Source: an uncultured Acidimicrobiales bacterium
Lineage (GTDB): Bacteria > Actinomycetota > Acidimicrobiia > Acidimicrobiales > SZUA-35
Assembly (NCBI GenBank): GCA_937922805.1
Contig: CALAJV010000014.1
Location: 1 to 64,000 of the forward strand
Direction of reading: 5' to 3'
Length of the DNA: 64,000 bases
Each line of letters begins with the position of its first letter. Position 1 is the stretch's first letter. The notes beneath the pieces are model-generated. The model worked only from the letters and a program-made list of their open reading frames with translations. It had not been told where the DNA came from and searched no databases. Below are positions 30,183 to 37,829 of this stretch, piece by piece. A program made the translations under genes and the position numbers.

Positions 30183-30689
30183 TTACCGGTTGACGTAGGC
30201 TCGGCCAATGAAGAACGCCATCAAGGCTGAAATGTAGCCAACCGCAAGCAACGCAGCCAGGAAACGCGAACTCCGTCCAGAGTCACCTCGAGCAAACCAG
30301 CCGCCAGCAAGAAATGCCCCCATCGGGATAAGGCCGCCAACGTAGTGAATGTACAGCTGGGAGATCCCCTGCCCCTGATCGAGCAACTTGATACCGACCA
30401 AAATCTGTACCGCCAACGCTAGGCCCGCTACCGCAACCGCAATTCCAGTCAGCCTCGTGATTGCTTGATTGGCTATGGCGTGGCGGAGAACCAGTCCAAA
30501 CGCAACAGTCATGGTGACCAAAACGGCCATGCCTGCATACAAATGGGCGGAGCGATCAATAATGAGATTGTCGATCCGACCGTCACCCAGACCACTTGTT
30601 TGAAACGCTTGGAACTTGATCACGCCAGAAGAAACCTTCGAGGTCGCAGTAAGAATGGTCGCAGTCACTGCACGAATGGTAAGCAGCAT
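30183..30689 (-). CDS. Four-helix integral membrane protein of unknown function
   Basis: 168 residues with four hydrophobic segments (approximately 48-68, 78-100, 112-132 and 140-163). Two histidines lie at helix edges in the motifs SAHLYAGM and YIHYVGG, a spacing that could suit heme or metal binding, but no family is recognised. It lies between the ECF pair and a lipoprotein gene on the same strand; 58 bases separate it from the latter's stop. Confidence 0.7.
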   Translation of the reverse strand: MLLTIRAVTATILTATSKVSSGVIKFQAFQTSGLGDGRIDNLIIDRSAHLYAGMAVLVTMTVAFGLVLRHAIANQAITRLTGIAVAVAGLALAVQILVGIKLLDQGQGISQLYIHYVGGLIPMGAFLAGGWFARGDSGRSSRFLAALLAVGYISALMAFFIGRAYVNR

Positions 30690-30747
30690 GGACGCCAGAA
30701 TCCAACTGAAGATCGTGAGCTAAATGCCGACTCCTCCCGCGTGGCGG

Positions 30748-31572
30748 TTACCGGTCGATAGTTATCTCAGCTGGTATTGATTCATTCCAGTGGAAGTCGA
30801 ACGCGACAATCGAGTAGGTAACGGTGCCCGATGTTGGCGGACGATCATCAATGAATGACGTCTGTTCGAGGTCATACGTTGTAGCCATCGAATCTGGTTC
30901 CCCACCGTTTACGCTTCGCAGCACTCGATAGCCGTGAAGCTCATAGTTCTCTTCCGGCCGAGTCCACGCAACCAACACCCCATTTTGGTCTGCCTTTGCC
31001 GACACCGGTTCGGCTGCAGCCGGGGGTTCGGTGTCGGTGACAGCGTCGGCTCGGTGCCAGCCATGGCCGACCTGGGCTCCATCAGGTGACAAAGCTCGCA
31101 CTCCATACCAGTAGCGAACGCCAGCTGTTACCTCTGCGTCGACGAAGCGACCGATGTCATCAGCAACATGGATTTCGTTGTCAGCGGTCATTACGGCCGG
31201 ATCGGGTTCGACCTCTGACGACCATGGAACTCGGTGCAGGTGGTACTTCGCTGCGTTGTTATGCGACCAGGTCAATTCGATGCTGGTAGCACTCATAGCA
31301 ACCCTTGAGATATAGGCCGAGGTAGATTCCTCGTCGATCGTGGTGGTTGGATTCTCGTCGAACGGTTCAAGCGGTGAGATCGATGCGATCGATTCAGCGA
31401 TCTCGCTTGCTTGAGTTGTCTCGGGTTGGCCGTCGCCGTCGTCGAATACCGCTGAGGCCGACGGGGTCGGTTGGGCCGTAACCTCTACCGCCTGGCCTGA
31501 CGAGGAGGAACAGCCAACGAAGGCAAGACTTACGGCCAGTATCCACCAGCGTTTGGGTCGCATATCAGCCAT
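30748..31572 (-). CDS. Lipoprotein with two fibronectin III-like domains
   Basis: 274 residues. The N-terminus has a basic start, a hydrophobic core and a lipobox-like FVGC with Cys at 21, followed by a Ser-rich linker. Two Fn3-type beta-sandwich domains follow (approximately 90-175 and 180-274), with the typical hydrophobic pattern IELTW...YHLHR and VLVAW...YRVLR. It is probably an extracytoplasmic binding or spacer protein. Partner and ligand are unknown. A Fn3 relationship to the giant proteins in this window is only by fold. Confidence 0.75.
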   Translation of the reverse strand: MADMRPKRWWILAVSLAFVGCSSSSGQAVEVTAQPTPSASAVFDDGDGQPETTQASEIAESIASISPLEPFDENPTTTIDEESTSAYISRVAMSATSIELTWSHNNAAKYHLHRVPWSSEVEPDPAVMTADNEIHVADDIGRFVDAEVTAGVRYWYGVRALSPDGAQVGHGWHRADAVTDTEPPAAAEPVSAKADQNGVLVAWTRPEENYELHGYRVLRSVNGGEPDSMATTYDLEQTSFIDDRPPTSGTVTYSIVAFDFHWNESIPAEITIDR

Positions 31573-31646
31573 GCTGAAGCCTATCTACTCTCTCGGTCGA
31601 GTCGCCGCTTCATGTCGGACCGCCCAGATTGAACCGACTCCGCACA

Positions 31647-31701
31647 ACAACGCCGTGCTAACAACGCCGTGCTAACAACGCCGTGCGCTAACAACGCCGT
31701 A
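31647..31701. repeat. 14-bp tandem repeat near tRNA-Met
   Basis: Units acaacgccgtgcta at 31647 and 31661, a 16-base variant at 31675 and a partial unit at 31691-31701. It is non-coding, between the lipoprotein start and tRNA-Met. Confidence 0.8.
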
Positions 31702-31753
31702 CCCGCAGTAGTGTCTAACAGTACTGTGGCCAGTGGCGTGGACCAGTAACTTG

Positions 31754-31827
31754 TAGCGACGGTGGGACTTGAACCCACGACCTCTCGATTATGAGTCGAG
31801 CACTCTTACCAACTGAGCTACGTCGCC
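31754..31827 (-). tRNA. tRNA-Met (CAT), elongator type
   Basis: A 74-base cloverleaf: acceptor GGCGACG/CGTCGCT with one G-T pair, discriminator A, D arm beginning GTAGCTCAGTTGGTAAGAG, anticodon stem CTCGA/TCGAG with loop CTCATAA (anticodon CAT), T arm GTGGG-TTCAAGT-CCCAC. The pairing of the first acceptor base argues against initiator tRNA. A lysidine-modified tRNA-Ile2 also carries CAT and cannot be fully excluded. Confidence 0.9.
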
Positions 31828-31930
31828 CCGAGTTACTGCCGCTAAGGCTACCGAGCCGGGTAGGCAGTCACAATCGAATTTGTTGGCAATAAGACAGATG
31901 AACGTCTGCCTCAAGCTATTTCAACCGAGG

Positions 31931-32941
31931 CTACTCACCAGCAACACAAACGATGACTTCCATCACATTCGACTCAGCGTTCTGTCGATTAATCGTGAAG
32001 GTGTCGATAGCTACCGGAACTTCAAACTGGTGACTCTTCCAGCCGCCAACTCCGTCTAGCTCGATATTGAACCCGTCGCCGGGGATACCAACGGCGATCA
32101 GGCCGCTGACAGCGTTATCGGAGTCCTGAGCCAGTCGAATCTCCGAAACCAGAACTGGTTGTTGAAGGCCGAGCTCGACGGTGACCGAAGAGTCATATCC
32201 CGGTTCCCAGCCCTTGAAATAGTATGGCCCGTCTTGTTCGTCGACCAGGTTGACCATTCGCATCCAGCCAGTGTTCTCGCCGACATAGCGCAACGAGGCT
32301 CGCTCCAACGGGGCGCGACGGCCGGACGGGCAAATTGAAACGTCGACGACAACACCTTGATCAAGCTCGGGAAGCGGGTCGTCGGTGCCCGTCGTTGTCG
32401 TAGAGTGAACAGTCGTGCTCGGCGCAGAGCCCTCATCGGTACCTTCAGTAGCCGACGAGATTTCTTCTGGATCACCGTTTTGCGGCTCATCAATCGAATC
32501 TTGTTCGAGCTCGTCGACAACCAGCGTCTCTTCTACGTTTGTTCCAGCGGAACCAGCCAGTCCGTCGGTTGCCTCCGGACCTGAGTTCTCTGTCTCGCCA
32601 TCTTCGATCAAAGACCCTTGACTGTTGGAGAGGCCTTCACTGCTTCCAACCTCAATCTCAACTGCTGATTCTCGGCCCAGCGGGCCAGCAACGGCCCATG
32701 CGCCGCCGGCGACGACGAGCAAACCAGCCGCAATAGCCAGCACCCGGCTCGCGAGTTTCGGCTTTGGATAGCTGTCCAACTCGTTGTTGGTTACAGAAGA
32801 CAGATTCTGAGCCGGAGATTGGCTAGCGGTAAGACTGTCGGATTCAAGACGAGTCGGCTCAAACTGGCGGCCACCCACTCGGCTACGAGTGCTGTCCAGC
32901 CGTCGCTGATGAGCGGCGCGAAGTTGTTGGTCAAGATCCAT
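31931..32941 (-). CDS. Single-pass membrane partner of the sigma factor with discoidin-like C-terminal domain
   Basis: 336 residues from the ATG at 32941. A short cytoplasmic N-terminus (MDLDQQLRAAHQRRLDSTRS) is followed by one membrane helix (about 64-86), a Ser/Thr/Glu/Gly-rich linker with TTTTG-like runs, and a C-terminal beta-rich domain (about 195-336) whose pattern (YFKGWEPGYDSSVTVELGL, FEVPVAIDTFTI) resembles F5/8 type C or discoidin carbohydrate-binding folds, bounded by two Cys. The start overlaps the end of the sigma gene by 11 bases. By position it probably anchors or inhibits that sigma factor, sensing an extracytoplasmic signal; it has no zinc anti-sigma motif. Confidence 0.75.
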   Translation of the reverse strand: MDLDQQLRAAHQRRLDSTRSRVGGRQFEPTRLESDSLTASQSPAQNLSSVTNNELDSYPKPKLASRVLAIAAGLLVVAGGAWAVAGPLGRESAVEIEVGSSEGLSNSQGSLIEDGETENSGPEATDGLAGSAGTNVEETLVVDELEQDSIDEPQNGDPEEISSATEGTDEGSAPSTTVHSTTTTGTDDPLPELDQGVVVDVSICPSGRRAPLERASLRYVGENTGWMRMVNLVDEQDGPYYFKGWEPGYDSSVTVELGLQQPVLVSEIRLAQDSDNAVSGLIAVGIPGDGFNIELDGVGGWKSHQFEVPVAIDTFTINRQNAESNVMEVIVCVAGE

Positions 32942-33467
32942 TGCTTGACTCCATGGTTGGTAGCGGGTCGCCGTCTTCTTCGTTCGAAACGTGATCAAGT
33001 AAGTCGGCTAGCTTACGACGAGCCTGACTGAGATGTGACGTTGCAGTCGAGACAGTGCAATCGAGAATCTCGGCAATCTGAGCGGTTGAGGCATCTTCTT
33101 GGTAGAACAGCGCAATGGCAGCCCGTTGCTTTGGGGCCAGGGTTGCTACTGCTTCCCAAATTCCAGCGTCTTCGGTGGGCGACTCCGGACTTGAGATTGT
33201 CTCCAGCTTGTGGCGTCCGAGTCCGACAACTTCTCGCATACTTCGACGGCGACGAGTGAGCGCTAAGTTGATCGTCACCCGCCGAAGCCACGCTCCTGGT
33301 TTGTCATAGCCAACAAGTTGTGGCCATCGGTTGTGAGCGCGGGTCATCGCTTCTTGAGCCAGATCTTCCGCTAGTTGGCTGTCGCCGCAGATGGTGTGGG
33401 CAAGTGCGACCATGGCTGGGAACTCAACTCGGTAAAACGTCTCGAAGTCGTCTTCGGCGTCAACCAT
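32931..33467 (-). CDS. SigE-like ECF sigma factor
   Basis: 178 residues from the ATG at 33467; the frame extends 50 codons further but the added part is Arg/Gly-rich without sigma similarity. Region 2 shows EDLAQEAMTRAHNRW followed by PGAWLRRVTINLALTRRRR; region 4 shows LAPKQRAAIALFYQED and the HTH CTVSTATSHLSQARRKL. It closely resembles the sigma factor at 42233 in this window, suggesting a common group. It overlaps its membrane partner. Confidence 0.88.
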   Translation of the reverse strand: MVDAEDDFETFYRVEFPAMVALAHTICGDSQLAEDLAQEAMTRAHNRWPQLVGYDKPGAWLRRVTINLALTRRRRSMREVVGLGRHKLETISSPESPTEDAGIWEAVATLAPKQRAAIALFYQEDASTAQIAEILDCTVSTATSHLSQARRKLADLLDHVSNEEDGDPLPTMESSNGS

Positions 33468-33712
33468 TTGAGCCCCACTGCTGATTTGTCGACGTATTCT
33501 GCGTCCCCGATCGCATCGGGCAGGAGAGCCGCCGACGGCAACGGCTAGCGCGACGCCCATCGTTGGCATCACTGGCATGAGCGAGCGTGAGACCGTGGAC
33601 TGCATACCTACACACACTCACCACCACCCCGGATTGTCTAGTTTCCCAAGCAAATTCTTGCCAGTTTCTTCAAAACCAGCTGATTTAGCCGAACTTCGCC
33701 GAATATAGCCCC

Positions 33713-34924
33713 TCAGTTCAAACTATCGACACAGGCGTAGACTGCGTCGACCAACGCTTGACCCCGACTATTCAGAAGAATTCCAGGCCCCATATTGTTC
33801 ATGGCATACCCGAAAGCCAGTTTGTTTTCTGGGTCAGCGAATCCGATGCTCCCGCCCGCCCCAACGTGACCAAATGCGCTGCGACCAAGGACAACGCTGT
33901 CTCGGTCCCCGTCGACCCGACGACGGTTGTCCATTGATTTCATGAACCCGAGGCTGAACCGAGTTGGCAACAACAGCGTGGCATCTTGATCGGTCGCTAC
34001 CGATACGTCACTCATCTTGGAAATTGCGTCCTCCGAGAAAACCTCTCCGCCACCAGTGGCGAGCGGCGTGTAGAAGCGAGCCAATCCACGTCCGTTCGTT
34101 AGGCCACCGGCCCCGCCAATTTCGGCTCGGCGGACCGAAGGGCTATTCGGATCGAAGCCTCCGGTATTAAGTAGAGCAAGTCGCTGCAGCGACCCTGGCT
34201 GATCGATAACGACCCGAGCGAAATACGACATTTCCTCCAAGTTGGGTTTCGGTTGGAATACCGGAGCAGCTCGATGCTCATGTTCCTCTGGGAGGCCGAT
34301 CCAAAAATCAGCATCGAACGGTTCAGCTATCTCTTCGGCGAAGAATTGACCAAGAGATTTTCCCGACACCCGTCGAACGAGCTCGCCCACCGTCCAACCG
34401 AACGTCAGCATGTGATAGCCGTTGCGAGTCCCGGGATCCCACCACGGTTCCGCAGCCGCGATCGCTTCAACCATGTGGTCCCAATCTCGACACACCCCGT
34501 CAGCTAGCCGTTCCCGTAGCGCGGGAACGCCAACCGAGTGGTTTAGCATCATTCGGACAGTAGCTTTTTCTTTCCCGTTGACGGCAAATTCCGGCCAGTA
34601 GTCACCTACGAGAGCATCCAGATCAAGGAAACCTCGGTCAGCCAAAAGGTGGGCGCAGGCTGCGGTCGCTCCCTTGGTACAAGAGAACACAACCACAATC
34701 GTGTCCTGATCCCACGGACTGCCGTCGCCATCTTTGACCCCACCCCAAAGGTCAACCACTCGTTGTCCACCAACGGTGACATGCACTGATGCCCCGTGCT
34801 CGCCTCGAGCCACAAAGTTACGTTCAAACTCAGCTCGGACCTGCTCAAAACGCTCATCGCAGTGACCAGTGATCGGACCTTCAACCAACGGAGTACTCAC
34901 CGACTCACTCGGTGGTGAACTCAT
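33713..34924 (-). CDS. Serine hydrolase of the beta-lactamase/esterase (class C-like) family
   Basis: 403 residues from the ATG at 34924, set by AAAGGAG just upstream. The nucleophile motif S-x-x-K appears as SCTK in VVVFSCTKGATAAC, and the second catalytic Tyr motif as NGYHMLTFG. A late G-H-V-G-A-G-G (FGHVGAGGSIGF) fits the KTG-like position. No signal peptide is seen, so it is likely cytoplasmic. Families of this type (EstB, LACTB-like) are carboxylesterases more often than antibiotic-destroying enzymes. It shares the strand with aat and may be cotranscribed (58-base gap). Confidence 0.9.
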   Translation of the reverse strand: MSSPPSESVSTPLVEGPITGHCDERFEQVRAEFERNFVARGEHGASVHVTVGGQRVVDLWGGVKDGDGSPWDQDTIVVVFSCTKGATAACAHLLADRGFLDLDALVGDYWPEFAVNGKEKATVRMMLNHSVGVPALRERLADGVCRDWDHMVEAIAAAEPWWDPGTRNGYHMLTFGWTVGELVRRVSGKSLGQFFAEEIAEPFDADFWIGLPEEHEHRAAPVFQPKPNLEEMSYFARVVIDQPGSLQRLALLNTGGFDPNSPSVRRAEIGGAGGLTNGRGLARFYTPLATGGGEVFSEDAISKMSDVSVATDQDATLLLPTRFSLGFMKSMDNRRRVDGDRDSVVLGRSAFGHVGAGGSIGFADPENKLAFGYAMNNMGPGILLNSRGQALVDAVYACVDSLN

Positions 34925-34982
34925 AATCCGCTCCTTTGTTCGTCGGGACAGTGGCACCAATCCCGGTCGCCGACATTAGTGG

Positions 34983-35678
34983 TCAAGGCTCAATATGAGA
35001 CCGATCCGGGCCCAATACCAGTCTCGGAAACGGGCCGGGCGCAGCGAGAGCCTCAGCCAACTCAGATTGATAACTATGGCGCGATATTTCTTCGGCTCCA
35101 AGCGACTGCAGGTGGTTAGTTTGCCATTGGACATCAATCAGAACCGGCTGAGTCGAGCCAGGTTCTGGTTGAACAAGCTCGACAAGTCGCATTAGTGCCA
35201 CTTTGGAAGCATCGGTCCGCCGATGAAACATTGACTCTCCGGCAAAGAACGACCCCATGCCGACACCGTATAACCCACCGGCTAGAGAGTCTTCATCCCA
35301 AATCTCAATTGAGTGAACCCAGCCCATTCGATGCAGCTCGCTGTAGGCAGCCAAAATCTTGTCGTCAATCCAGCTACCGGTTCGCAGAGGGTCGGCGCAT
35401 CCAAGAATAACTTGGTCAAAAGCAGTGTTGATGGTGGTCCGAAAACGTCTTGCCGACTTTCGAAGAGACTTCGAAACCCGAAGCTTGCTCGGTCGAATGA
35501 TCCCCCTGTGCTCGGGACTAAACCAGCCGAACGTTCCATCCACCGGCATCGGGAAACAACCGTGCTGATAGGCGCTGAGAACAGTTCCCGGATTTAGGTC
35601 GGCCCCAATCGCAACCAAATCTTGCCCTTTGGGCATTTGACCGAACAAAGGGAATTCCCATTGAGTAGGAACCGGCAT
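34983..35678 (-). CDS. aat: Leucyl/phenylalanyl-tRNA-protein transferase
   Basis: 231 residues, the usual length. Family blocks include AYQHGCFPMPVDG, WFSPEHRGII, GWVHSIEIWDEDSLAGGLYG and GSFFAGESMFHRRTDASKVAL. The enzyme transfers Leu or Phe from aminoacyl-tRNA to N-terminal Arg or Lys of proteins, marking them for ClpAP/ClpS degradation in the N-end rule pathway; it acts in the cytoplasm. No clp genes are in the window. Confidence 0.97.
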   Translation of the reverse strand: MPVPTQWEFPLFGQMPKGQDLVAIGADLNPGTVLSAYQHGCFPMPVDGTFGWFSPEHRGIIRPSKLRVSKSLRKSARRFRTTINTAFDQVILGCADPLRTGSWIDDKILAAYSELHRMGWVHSIEIWDEDSLAGGLYGVGMGSFFAGESMFHRRTDASKVALMRLVELVQPEPGSTQPVLIDVQWQTNHLQSLGAEEISRHSYQSELAEALAAPGPFPRLVLGPDRSHIEP

Positions 35679-35785
35679 CGTCGGTGCTAATGGTGGTATT
35701 CGGATTGGTTCAGCCGTTGTCAGCTCATCGATGTGTCCATAGTAGCTGGCCTTAGTTGGCAGGCATTGTTCAGTGCAGGTGCAAC

Positions 35786-37066
35786 CTAGACGTCGTTAGT
35801 ACGACGATCGACGATTCGGTTGTCGATGGCTTGCGCCATCCGATGGTCGTAGATGGCGAACTGGTTTCTTCCTGCCGCTTTGGCCTGATAAAGAGCCATA
35901 TCAGCTCGCCGCAGAATCGACTCCGACTCCGTTGTCGTGTTGTATACGGCGATACCAACCGAGCAGCTCCTGGAAATGGTTCGGCCAAGGATGCGATACC
36001 GCTCTCGCAGAACATCTATTAGTCTCTGAGCCACAACTGATGCCTGTTCAAGGCTAGTTCCGCGAAGCAAAACAACGAACTCATCGCCACCAAGGCGAGC
36101 AAGGAGATCGTCGCTAGAGACTGTGTTTTGCAAGCGACCAGCAATCGCGCGCAACATCTCGTCGCCCGCCTCATGCCCGAGCGTGTCATTCACCGACTTA
36201 AAGTCATCGATGTCCAAGATGAGCACGGCAAACGGTTGCCCCGACATCTCAGCGTTCTCTAGTTCATGCTCTAACAGTTTTCGATTCGCAACCCGAGTCA
36301 ACCAATCGGTCGAAGCTTGAATCTGCAAGGTTTCATTGAGTTGGCGTAGCTCGTTTTCGCGAGCCACCGTGTCGCTGATGTCGCGCTCGACTGAATACCA
36401 AAGGTTGGTTTCTTTGTCGAACGACGCGCGAATAGCTACAGGAACTTCGGTGCCATCAACCCGAGTCACCGTGGCCCGAATTTCGCCTTGTCCGCTCCTA
36501 AGAACCGCGACCATTTCGTCGTGGTACTCCTCGTCGGGGACAAAGAAGTTCCGCACATCCATGCCGAGAGGATTCTCAATTCCACCCAGTTCCGCTGCTG
36601 CCCGGTTGCAATATTTCACCCGCCCGTTGGTATCGGATACGACGAATCCATCAGAAGCCAGGTCTGCCAGCTTCAGCAAGTCTGACAGTTTCGAATCAGA
36701 TGCTAGTAGTCGCTCCATTGGTCGACCAATGAGAAGGCCTTGTCGGTCAAGGTCGTCTAGTTGGAGACCAACAAAGTTGTAGTTAACAAACATGCCGTCG
36801 TTGCGAAGCATGAGTCGATCGAATGAAACCACTTCGCCTTCGCTCGCTCGTTGCCGCAATCCAGGTGGTGCCTGGTCATCGGGAATGCAGAATCTGTGGA
36901 GCTTTTCTCCGATCATTTGATCTGGGGTCCATCCGAGCCCGTTAGCTCCATCAGCGTTGACATCGGTGATGTAGATAGCGGTCGGATCCAAGATCAGCAC
37001 CAAATCTGGCAGGCGGTCGAAGACGTACCTCAACGCCTCTGCAGGTAGATCCGACCGCTCACTCAT
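35786..37066 (-). CDS. PAS-PAS-GGDEF diguanylate cyclase
   Basis: 426 residues from the ATG at 37066 (RBS AGAGAGGT). Two PAS domains (about 8-120 and 130-250, with GRVKYCNRAAAELGGIENP and a YSVERDISD PAC segment) precede a GGDEF domain (about 270-426). The active-site loop is intact (RLGGDEF), as are DIDDFKSVNDTLGHEAGD residues that bind Mg and GTP. The inhibitory RxxD site expected just before GGDEF is absent (VSSDDLLARLGGDEF). There is no membrane segment, so it is a cytoplasmic sensor making c-di-GMP. It is divergent from the ECF sigma gene at 37266. Confidence 0.93.
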   Translation of the reverse strand: MSERSDLPAEALRYVFDRLPDLVLILDPTAIYITDVNADGANGLGWTPDQMIGEKLHRFCIPDDQAPPGLRQRASEGEVVSFDRLMLRNDGMFVNYNFVGLQLDDLDRQGLLIGRPMERLLASDSKLSDLLKLADLASDGFVVSDTNGRVKYCNRAAAELGGIENPLGMDVRNFFVPDEEYHDEMVAVLRSGQGEIRATVTRVDGTEVPVAIRASFDKETNLWYSVERDISDTVARENELRQLNETLQIQASTDWLTRVANRKLLEHELENAEMSGQPFAVLILDIDDFKSVNDTLGHEAGDEMLRAIAGRLQNTVSSDDLLARLGGDEFVVLLRGTSLEQASVVAQRLIDVLRERYRILGRTISRSCSVGIAVYNTTTESESILRRADMALYQAKAAGRNQFAIYDHRMAQAIDNRIVDRRTNDV

Positions 37067-37265
37067 ACCTCTCTTTTCGGCATAGATAGAAGGTCTTTTA
37101 GGACTCAGTCGCCACACTTGCCGGATTCAACGTTCCCCTTAAGCTCTGGCGCCTCGGTCGAGCAGTTGAGAATTGACAGCAATTTTTGGAAGGATTTGGC
37201 GAATCTTGGCGTCTAATGGTTGTGACAATCCCAAATCCAGCCCAAACAGCGGCGAACGATCAGCG

Positions 37266-37829
37266 ATGATGGTCGATGTGACCGAGCCGCCGACAACCGA
37301 CCTGGACCTGATTAGGCGAGCGATCAACGGTGACCATCAATCGTTCGCTCATCTAATTCAGACTCACGACGACCGAATGAGAGCAGTCGCGTACCAAATG
37401 ATGAGCGATCGCAACGCCATGGACGACGTTCTCCAAATTTCTTACCTAAAAGCGTTTAGAAGTTTGGCCGCGTTCCGAGCCGAAGCCAGCTTCAGCTCTT
37501 GGCTTCACCGAATAGTGGTCAATGTCTGCCTCGACGAAATAAGGAAGACACAGCGAAAGGCCGAAGTCTCGCTCGAATCGGTGGCGAATCTCGCCTCGTC
37601 CACGTCGATCGAAGATCAATACGCAACCAGCGCATCGCTACACACCGCACTGCAACGACTATCCCCAGACATGCGTTCCGTCGTGATTCTGGTTGATGGT
37701 CAAGGGCTTAGCTACCAAGAAGCAGCCCTAATCCTAGACACACAGGCCGGCACCGTCGCCAGTCGCCTAAGCCGAGCCCGAACCGCACTACGCCAGCATC
37801 TTGGCCTCCCCAAGGAATCAATCCAATGA
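37266..37829 (+). CDS. ECF RNA polymerase sigma factor
   Basis: 187 residues. Region 2: RAVAYQMMSDRNAMDDVLQI and SFSSWLHRIVVNVCLDEIRK. Region 4: RLSPDMRSVVILVDGQGLSY with HTH TQAGTVASRLSRARTALRQH. The start is taken at 37266 (MMVDVTEPP), where sigma similarity begins soon after; an in-frame upstream extension is possible. The stop overlaps the next start as ATGA, so the large membrane protein downstream is its likely regulator. Confidence 0.9.
   Translation: MMVDVTEPPTTDLDLIRRAINGDHQSFAHLIQTHDDRMRAVAYQMMSDRNAMDDVLQISYLKAFRSLAAFRAEASFSSWLHRIVVNVCLDEIRKTQRKAEVSLESVANLASSTSIEDQYATSASLHTALQRLSPDMRSVVILVDGQGLSYQEAALILDTQAGTVASRLSRARTALRQHLGLPKESIQ

Noticed and set aside
31754-31827. Initiator or isoleucine reading of the CAT tRNA
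   Set aside because: The first acceptor pair is G-T rather than the mismatch of initiator tRNAs; tRNA-Ile2 cannot be fully ruled out but the overall sequence fits elongator tRNA-Met better.
33713-34924. Antibiotic-resistance beta-lactamase
   Set aside because: The S-x-x-K serine hydrolase fold is shared with esterases; no signal peptide and the loops resemble EstB-like enzymes, so resistance is not supported.
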